In this document: positions 59,385-64,000 of the stretch, piece after piece
Layout of the letters: every line of letters starts with the position of its first letter
Position numbering within the stretch: position 1 is the stretch's first letter
Source of the DNA: Bacillota bacterium
Lineage (GTDB): Bacteria; Bacillota; Clostridia; Acetivibrionales; DSM-27016
NCBI GenBank assembly: GCA_023390115.1
Contig: JAEWDM010000040.1
Coordinates: forward strand, 248,001-312,000
Reading direction: 5' to 3'
Length of the DNA: 64,000 nt
Position numbers and translations under genes: made by a program
The notes under the pieces: generated by a model
The model's input: the letters and a program-made list of their open reading frames with translations, nothing else
Told to the model about the DNA's origin: nothing
Databases searched by the model: none

Positions 59385-59488
59385 AGCGGCAAAACAATAA
59401 AAAATTTCTCCTGAATTTATTATTAATCAGACTTTTTATTATCAAACGCTTATAATATTTATAGAAAATAAATTTGGGAGGATTTCTT

Positions 59489-60019
59489 ATGAGAAGAAAT
59501 AATATAGTTATAGGTGTTATCTTTATAATTCTGGGTGCTCTCTTTCTATTTAATAATACAGGATTTATTAAAATTGAGTTCAGTATATTTGATTTGGGAT
59601 TTTTGATTTCAAGGTTCTGGCCCGCAATGTTTCTGATGCTCCCCGGATTTGCATTTCATTCCATATACTTTTCGGGAAAGAACACCGATGCAGGGATACT
59701 CGTCCCGGGAGGGATATTGTTCTTTACGGGAATTACCTGCCAGATTTCGGTGCTGTTTAATATTTGGAGTATAATGTGGCCAGGTTTTATACTGGCTGTC
59801 GCGATAGGACTTTTTGAGCTCTACCTGTTCGGAACAAGAAATAAGGGGCTTCTTATACCTGTAGGAATTCTTACTGTTCTTTCAGTCATATTTTTTGACC
59901 GTTATACTTTTGGATGGCTTAAGGGGTTTCATATAAGAGACATAGTTATAGGAGCGGTTCTGGTAATACTGGGGCTGTCCATAATAATGAAGAATGGCAG
60001 AAAAAAAGACGAATTTTAA
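59489..60019 (+). CDS. LiaI/LiaF-like small membrane protein
   Basis: This 176-residue protein is almost wholly hydrophobic with five or six helices (IVIGVIFIILGALFLFNNTG; ... IRDIVIGAVLVILGLSIIMK). The repeated ILGxLFLFNN-type motif is found in LiaI/LiaF and DUF5668-type envelope-stress proteins. ATG 59489 has GGGAGG; an ATG at 59474 precedes that site. Function is unknown. Confidence 0.7.
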   Translation: MRRNNIVIGVIFIILGALFLFNNTGFIKIEFSIFDLGFLISRFWPAMFLMLPGFAFHSIYFSGKNTDAGILVPGGILFFTGITCQISVLFNIWSIMWPGFILAVAIGLFELYLFGTRNKGLLIPVGILTVLSVIFFDRYTFGWLKGFHIRDIVIGAVLVILGLSIIMKNGRKKDEF

Positions 60020-60128
60020 TAGTGGAAAAAATCTTGGAATATTATATATAATTGTTATATACTTATAGCAAGTGGGTAATATACTTTAGAGCAAGCTGAA
60101 AAATAGTGGGAAAAGGGGTTGGATTTTA

Positions 60129-60287
60129 ATGGACAAATATGTTTGTACGGCATGTGGATATGTTTATGATCCCGAGGTGGGAGATCCGGACAGCGGTATT
60201 AATCCCGGCACTGCTTTCGAGGATATACCGGAGGATTGGGTATGTCCTGTTTGCGGAGTTGGCAAGGAAATGTTTGAAAAAGCTTAA
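60129..60287 (+). CDS. rubredoxin
   Basis: This 52-residue protein carries both iron knuckles: VCTACGYVYDP (C6, C9) and WVCPVCGVGK (C39, C42), with the usual GDPDSGINPGTAFEDIP between. It is a one-electron carrier with one Fe in a four-Cys site; in anaerobes it serves reductive oxygen and superoxide detoxification. Start ATG 60129 is preceded by AAAAGGGGTTGG. A terminator follows. Confidence 0.97.
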   Translation: MDKYVCTACGYVYDPEVGDPDSGINPGTAFEDIPEDWVCPVCGVGKEMFEKA

Positions 60288-60334
60288 AAGGGCCGGCTGT
60301 GTACTTTTAAACCAGGTATGCAGCCGCCTTTTGC
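60284..60334. terminator. terminator between rubredoxin and the convergent small gene
   Basis: AAAAGGGCCGGCTG (60286-60300 region) pairs with CAGCCGCCTTTT (60321-60332), with a small bulge and flanking A and T runs, so it could serve both strands. Confidence 0.7.
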
Positions 60335-60336
60335 TG

Positions 60337-60495
60337 CTATACCTTTACGGAGCCGTTTAAAATGGGCTCTAGGAGAACTATGTCGACCCACTTTATGTTA
60401 TGCTGATCTATAAATATTAAGGCATCTTCCTCCCTGCAAAGGAGAACTGTTGCCTTCCTGTTGGAAAACATTACTGCGGTTCCTATGCTTAACAT
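60337..60495 (-). CDS. 52-residue hypothetical protein
   Basis: Not recognised. The frame starts with ATG (60493-60495) behind GGAGG, well spaced, and reads MLSIGTAVMFSNRKATVLLC, continuing through REEDALIFIDQHNIKWVD to a TAG at 60337. The sequence alternates polar and hydrophobic residues as in a small beta-rich soluble protein. Codon use looks normal for the window, and it shares a convergent terminator with rubredoxin. No family can be named. Confidence 0.6.
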   Translation of the reverse strand: MLSIGTAVMFSNRKATVLLCREEDALIFIDQHNIKWVDIVLLEPILNGSVKV

Positions 60496-60834
60496 CAGGA
60501 TACCTCCAAATTTTCAATAAATAAAAGGTTTTATGTAAAAAAGTTCATAATAAAGTCGGATTTTGTATCTATAATATATATCGGAACTTTAGAATAAAAT
60601 ATGATAGGTGTTTTAAATAAATGTTTGCTACATATAATTTATATTAAGCCTGCAAAATTTATTGTGTTATAATATTGACGTATATTTACAAGTTAATATA
60701 TACTTTATGATATATAGGGCAAGGATGTCTTTAAAACAAGAATTATTCGTGCTGACTTAGAGAATTCTTTTTAATACAATTTGTGCGGGCCAAGATGACA
60801 ATAAATTGCAAATTTTAATAAGGGAGTGTTTAAT
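60496..60834. other. glnA upstream region
   Basis: This 339-base AT-rich region holds the promoter of glnA (TTGACG 60675-60680, 18 bases, TATACT 60699-60704) and leader structures at 60716-60772. The part 60496-60670 shows no support for a gene or repeat. Confidence 0.65.
60716..60772 (+). promoter_or_regulatory. possible ANTAR-type leader of glnA
   Basis: At the expected transcript start AGGGC (60716-60720) and GTCTT (60727-60731) enclose the hexaloop AAGGAT, with A at position 1 and G at position 4, the rule for ANTAR-binding hairpins. Downstream AAGAATT (60738-60744) pairs with AATTCTT (60763-60769), followed by T residues, as a weak terminator. A second hexaloop hairpin is not evident, so this is tentative. 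Confidence 0.4.
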
Positions 60835-62169
60835 ATGCCAAGATACTCAAAGGAAGATATTTTAAGGATAGTAAAGGAGCAGGATGTAAAGTTTATCAGA
60901 CTTCAGTTTACGGATATATTCGGAATTCTTAAAAATGTTGCCATTACCGTAGAGCAACTGGAAAAAGCTCTTGATAACAAATGCATGTTTGACGGTTCAT
61001 CCATAGAAGGGTTTGTAAGAATTGAAGAATCAGATATGTATTTAAGGCCTGATACCAATACCTTTGCAATATTTCCCTGGAGGCCTCAGACAGGGAAGGT
61101 CGCAAGACTGATCTGCGATGTATACAATCCTGACGGAACACCTTTTTTGGGGGATCCCAGATACACTCTTAAGAGGGCATTGCAGAGGGCTACTGAAATG
61201 GGTTACGATACATTTAACGTAGGTCCGGAATGTGAGTTTTTTCTGTTCCTTACAGATAATGAGGGCAACCCTACCACGGTCACGCATGATAACGGAGGTT
61301 ATTTTGATCTCGGCCCCGTAGATCTCGGAGAAAATGCCAGAAGAGATATGTGCATGGCTCTTGAGGAGATGGGCTTTGAGATAGAGGCGTCTCATCACGA
61401 GGTTGCGCCGGGCCAGCATGAAATTGATTTCAAATATGGGGATGCGCTGAGTACAGCGGATGCTATACTGACCTTTAAGCTGGTTGTAAAGACCATAGCT
61501 CAAAGGCACGGGCTGCATGCAACCTTTATGCCAAAGCCCATTTTCGGCATAAACGGTTCGGGCATGCATATAAATACCTCATTGTTTAAAGACGGTAATA
61601 ATATATTTTATAATGAGAAGGATCCGCTCCAGCTCAGTCAGGATGCTTATTGGTTTATAGGCGGGATAATGAAGAATATGAGATCCATAGCGGCTATAAC
61701 CAACCCCATAGTCAACTCATATAAGAGATTGGTGCCCGGCTATGAGGCTCCTGTATATATAGCCTGGTCGGCAAGAAACAGAAGTCCTCTTATAAGGGTT
61801 CCGGCAGCCAGAGGGGCTTCGACAAGGCTTGAGCTGAGATGTCCCGATCCTGCATGTAATCCTTACTTAGCGATTTCCGCTATTTTAATGGCAGGCCTGG
61901 ACGGAATACGGGACAAAATACAGCCCCCCGCTTCTACCGACAAAAACATATTCAATATGACTCCTGAGCAGAGAAGAGAGGAGGGCATAAGCGCGCTTCC
62001 GAAAAATCTTGATGAAGCTATAGAAGAGCTTGAGAAGAGCAGCTTTGTAAAGGATGTGCTCGGAGCTCATATTTTTGAGAAGTATATTGAAGCTAAGAGG
62101 GAAGAATGGGATGAGTATAAGGCCAAAGTGAGTAAGTGGGAGATTGAACAGTATCTTACCAAATACTGA
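60835..62169 (+). CDS. glnA: glutamine synthetase type I
   Basis: This 444-residue enzyme makes Gln from Glu, ammonia and ATP. It has the beta-Grasp start (MPRYSKEDILRIVKEQDVKF), the DGSSIEGF loop, ATP-binding NPIVNSYKRLVPGYEAP and the KPIFGINGSGMH region. Length fits the short Firmicutes GSI-alpha form, which lacks the adenylylation insert. ATG 60835 has AAGGGAG; a GTG at 60826 is in frame. An ANTAR regulator gene follows. Confidence 0.97.
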   Translation: MPRYSKEDILRIVKEQDVKFIRLQFTDIFGILKNVAITVEQLEKALDNKCMFDGSSIEGFVRIEESDMYLRPDTNTFAIFPWRPQTGKVARLICDVYNPDGTPFLGDPRYTLKRALQRATEMGYDTFNVGPECEFFLFLTDNEGNPTTVTHDNGGYFDLGPVDLGENARRDMCMALEEMGFEIEASHHEVAPGQHEIDFKYGDALSTADAILTFKLVVKTIAQRHGLHATFMPKPIFGINGSGMHINTSLFKDGNNIFYNEKDPLQLSQDAYWFIGGIMKNMRSIAAITNPIVNSYKRLVPGYEAPVYIAWSARNRSPLIRVPAARGASTRLELRCPDPACNPYLAISAILMAGLDGIRDKIQPPASTDKNIFNMTPEQRREEGISALPKNLDEAIEELEKSSFVKDVLGAHIFEKYIEAKREEWDEYKAKVSKWEIEQYLTKY

Positions 62170-62394
62170 TATATGAGTATCGCATTTTAAAGAATTTTTA
62201 AACTATTAAAAAATTGACTTTTGGCACGAGTGCAGCAATGAGGCGGCCGGACCCTGTGGTTCGGCTGTCTTTTTGGATATAAAGCTTAAGTGCCCTGCTT
62301 GCTTGAGAATTCTGTTACAGGGCACTGGTTAACCTGGAGTGTGGGGAAAGAAATATGACAGGTATTATAAATATAATGGCATTGGGGTGTTGAC
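62170..62394. other. glnA-nitR intergenic region
   Basis: This holds the terminator at 62237-62274 and a second hairpin AGTGCCCTG/CAGGGCACT (62289-62297, 62318-62326) with a 20-base loop before the regulator start. A TTGACT at 62214 could be a -35 but no good -10 follows. Confidence 0.6.
62237..62274 (+). terminator. terminator between glnA and the ANTAR gene
   Basis: A 13-bp stem AGGCGGCCGGACC (62241-62253) with GGTTCGGCTGTCT (62258-62270), loop CTGT, then TTTT. The left arm overlaps a second possible hairpin GCAGC-AATGAG-GCGGC (62232-62247), whose hexaloop has A1 and G4. That would make the two structures mutually exclusive, as in ANTAR antitermination. Confidence 0.7.
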
Positions 62395-62970
62395 ATGGAG
62401 CCGTCGAGAATTTTGTTAGCCATGAGCAACGACACATCAATTAATAAGTTGAAGAACACTTTGGTTGAGAACGGGTACTCCGTTATTGAGCAAGCGAAGG
62501 ACGGGCATGACTGTTTGAGAAAAATAAGGGCCTTAAAGCCGGATATGGTCATATTGGACTATAATCTTGCTTCCATGAACGGATACGATGTGTCGAAGGT
62601 TGCAATAGACGATAAAATATGTGAGGTTATTCTTTTGATTACGGCCGCACAGGAGAGTCTGGTAAGTGAGGCCAGACCTGAAACCAACTTCATATATATG
62701 ACAAAGCCGATAAACAAGCCGAGCTTAATTAATACGATAGAATTAATGCTTAAAAATAAGAGAAAAATAAGAGAATTGGAAAAGGAAATAGAGGAGCTGA
62801 AGGCCAGTCTTGATACAAGGAAAGAGGTGGAAAAGGCCAAGGGGCTTTTGATGAGAAATTTAGGCCTGTCCGAGGAGGAAGCCTTCAAGAGAATTCAGAG
62901 GCAGAGCATGGATAAGGGAATTGCCATGAAGGAGATAGCAAAAGCTATTATACTTGCGTATGACTTGTAG
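62395..62970 (+). CDS. response regulator with ANTAR RNA-binding domain (NitR-like antiterminator)
   Basis: This 191-residue protein has a REC domain (about 1-120, phosphoacceptor Asp in VILDYNLASMNG, Lys in MTKPINK), a coiled coil (about 122-140) and a C-terminal ANTAR domain (about 138-190: KGLLMRNLGLSEEEAFKRIQ). ANTAR proteins bind paired hexaloop hairpins and prevent termination. Position behind glnA matches NitR-type genes of clostridia, so nitrogen control of glnA and related leaders is likely. Start ATG 62395 follows GGGGTG. Confidence 0.87.
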   Translation: MEPSRILLAMSNDTSINKLKNTLVENGYSVIEQAKDGHDCLRKIRALKPDMVILDYNLASMNGYDVSKVAIDDKICEVILLITAAQESLVSEARPETNFIYMTKPINKPSLINTIELMLKNKRKIRELEKEIEELKASLDTRKEVEKAKGLLMRNLGLSEEEAFKRIQRQSMDKGIAMKEIAKAIILAYDL

Positions 62971-63044
62971 TTACAGCATTACAGGCATATACACGGCGGA
63001 TAAAAGACATGTTATAGCATTAGATGGATAAGCAACATATTGTA

Positions 63045-63086
63045 AAGTGACGTTATAATAATATTATTATTGTAGTGTTACTTTTT
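63045..63086 (+). terminator. terminator-like hairpin after the ANTAR gene
   Basis: AAGTGAC (63045-63051) pairs with GTTACTT (63077-63083), continued by AT-rich pairs, then TTT. It lies 24 bases before the next start codon, so it could end the ANTAR gene transcript or attenuate the next one. Confidence 0.5.
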
Positions 63087-63110
63087 GTTTTATTGGGGGT
63101 AAAATAATAC

Positions 63111-63842
63111 ATGACAAATTTCAAGCCTTTAATAGGAATAACCGCAGGGTATGACTGCGGCAAAAATATGCTTTACTTGAAAGATGGATATTCTGAGGGA
63201 ATAAATAAGGCAGGAGGTGTGCCTCTGATAATTCCTCCGGTTCAGGAGCATGGCCTGTTGGATGAAATCGTGGAGAAATGCGACGGGCTTCTTTTCTCAG
63301 GAGGCCCGGATATAGACGCATTTTACTATAAGGAAGGCAATTATCCGTTTAACGGCGAGATATCTCCCTACAGGGACTTTTCTGAGGTATATATGGCAAA
63401 AAGGGCTGTACTGCTGGGTAAGCCTGTGCTTGGGATATGCAGGGGCATTCAGCTTATAAATGCGGCTATGGGAGGGACCCTGTATCAGGACATATACTGT
63501 CAGATAAAAGATAAGCCTTTGCTTAAGCATTCTCAGGAGGCCCCTAAATGGTATGCAACGCATGAAATTTTTATTGAGAAGGGTTCAATTGTATGCAAGT
63601 GCCTGGAAGGAACAACTGCCAGGGTCAACAGCTTTCATCACCAGGCAGTCAAGGATGTTGCTCCCGGCCTTGAGGTAACCTCGGCTGCGGCAGACGGCAT
63701 AATAGAATCTATTGAAAGCGCGGGTAAAGGCTTTATATTAGGAGTACAGTGGCATCCTGAACTGATGTGGCAGACGCAAGGGGTGTTTATCAACCTTTTC
63801 AGGGAATTTGTCGGGGCGTGCGCAAGGATGCGGGTAAAATAA
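63111..63842 (+). CDS. class I glutamine-amidotransferase-like hydrolase (PuuD/gamma-Glu-GABA hydrolase type)
   Basis: This 243-residue protein belongs to the peptidase C26 group. The nucleophile Cys is in LGICRGIQ near residue 109, and His-Glu in GVQWHPEL near 220. LFSGGPDIDAFYY is characteristic. It hydrolyses gamma-glutamyl amides of GABA or related amines. No puu-type genes are adjacent, so its natural substrate is not fixed. A GGGGGT site precedes the ATG. Confidence 0.87.
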   Translation: MTNFKPLIGITAGYDCGKNMLYLKDGYSEGINKAGGVPLIIPPVQEHGLLDEIVEKCDGLLFSGGPDIDAFYYKEGNYPFNGEISPYRDFSEVYMAKRAVLLGKPVLGICRGIQLINAAMGGTLYQDIYCQIKDKPLLKHSQEAPKWYATHEIFIEKGSIVCKCLEGTTARVNSFHHQAVKDVAPGLEVTSAAADGIIESIESAGKGFILGVQWHPELMWQTQGVFINLFREFVGACARMRVK

Positions 63843-63892
63843 AGAGCCGGCATGCTTATATGCTTAAAAATTTATATTGGCGGAGGGCGGAA

Positions 63893-64000
63893 ATGCTATT
63901 AAAGGATATATTGGATAAGCTTAACAAGGCTATGTCAAACCTGCCTGTACCTATGCAGGCTGTTATGAAAATAGCGGGAATAGTTCTGATTTCTTTTATA
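63893..64000 (+). CDS. start of a membrane protein gene, cut by the window edge
   Basis: The open frame from ATG 63893 (site CGGAGGGCGG) gives 36 codons: MLLKDILDKLNKAMSNLPVP, continuing into a hydrophobic stretch with AGIVLISFI at the window end. The amphipathic head followed by a helix fits small-conductance mechanosensitive channels (MscS family), but the visible part is too short to be sure. Confidence 0.55.
   Translation, partial: MLLKDILDKLNKAMSNLPVPMQAVMKIAGIVLISFI

Noticed and set aside
62232..62274. Complete ANTAR dual-hexaloop motif
   Set aside because: Only one of the two required hexaloop hairpins is visible, so it is reported as tentative rather than as an established motif.

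Overview
The window looks like chromosome of an anaerobic, spore-forming, cellulosome-producing member of the Clostridia (Ruminiclostridium/Acetivibrio type). The evidence is a dockerin-bearing GH9 cellulase, sporulation genes (spoVG with a sigma-H-type promoter, CotF-like coat proteins, yyaC), the Gram-positive gene order purR-spoVG-glmU-prs-pth-mfd, an SLH protein, the oxygen-sensitive class III ribonucleotide reductase, and strong AGGAGG-type ribosome sites. I see no rRNA, tRNA, transposase or phage gene. The species cannot be fixed from the sequence.

Region 1 (118-11226) is one co-directional operon built round nitrogenase-like proteins: a NifX-like protein, a complete polar amino-acid-type ABC importer (ATPase, two permeases, lipoprotein), cysteine synthase, two pairs of nitrogenase component-1-like subunits (D1K1 and K2D2) and one NifH-like reductase. 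Region 4 (30391-35209) adds a TauC/SsuC-type permease, a lipoprotein receptor and a third pair (D3K3), with no ATPase and no NifH. All six component-1 subunits keep the P-cluster-type cysteines and each D subunit keeps the cofactor cysteine, but the residues needed for N2 reduction (Av alpha-Gln191, alpha-His195, alpha-His442) are replaced. Uptake genes plus cysK suggest uptake and reductive cleavage of organic sulfur compounds feeding cysteine synthesis, comparable in principle to methylthio-alkane reductase (Mar). The substrates are unknown. This is the best candidate for an undescribed system.

Region 2 (12236-24876) is a biosynthetic operon behind a strong promoter: two radical SAM enzymes, a tautomerase, two PLP aminotransferases, a one-module NRPS and a three-gene ABC-2 exporter. 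The NRPS ends in a cysteine-protease-fold (BtrH/C39-like) domain and a C-terminal beta-sandwich. A free-standing homologue of those two terminal domains is encoded convergently at 25622-27226 and has lost the catalytic His. A cupin gene with a sigma-K-like promoter lies between them. Region 3 (27621-29816) is the dockerin-bearing GH9 cellulase, followed by a structured intergenic stretch and a promoter-leader-terminator unit.

Region 5 (35310-49197) is housekeeping: murC (minus), purR, spoVG, glmU, prs, pth, mfd, a PrsA-like foldase and a cbiMN-cbiQ-cbiO metal importer. Region 6 (49228-54401) has two coat genes, nrdD-nrdG behind a promoter with two NrdR boxes, then a one-spacer CRISPR remnant beside a lone cas6 and a 30-residue membrane peptide. 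Region 7 (54483-64000) carries an SLH protein, a MATE transporter, a PAS-PP2C phosphatase, yyaC, a small membrane protein, rubredoxin, an unrecognised 52-residue minus-strand gene, glnA followed by an ANTAR antiterminator gene, a class I amidotransferase-type hydrolase and the start of one more gene.
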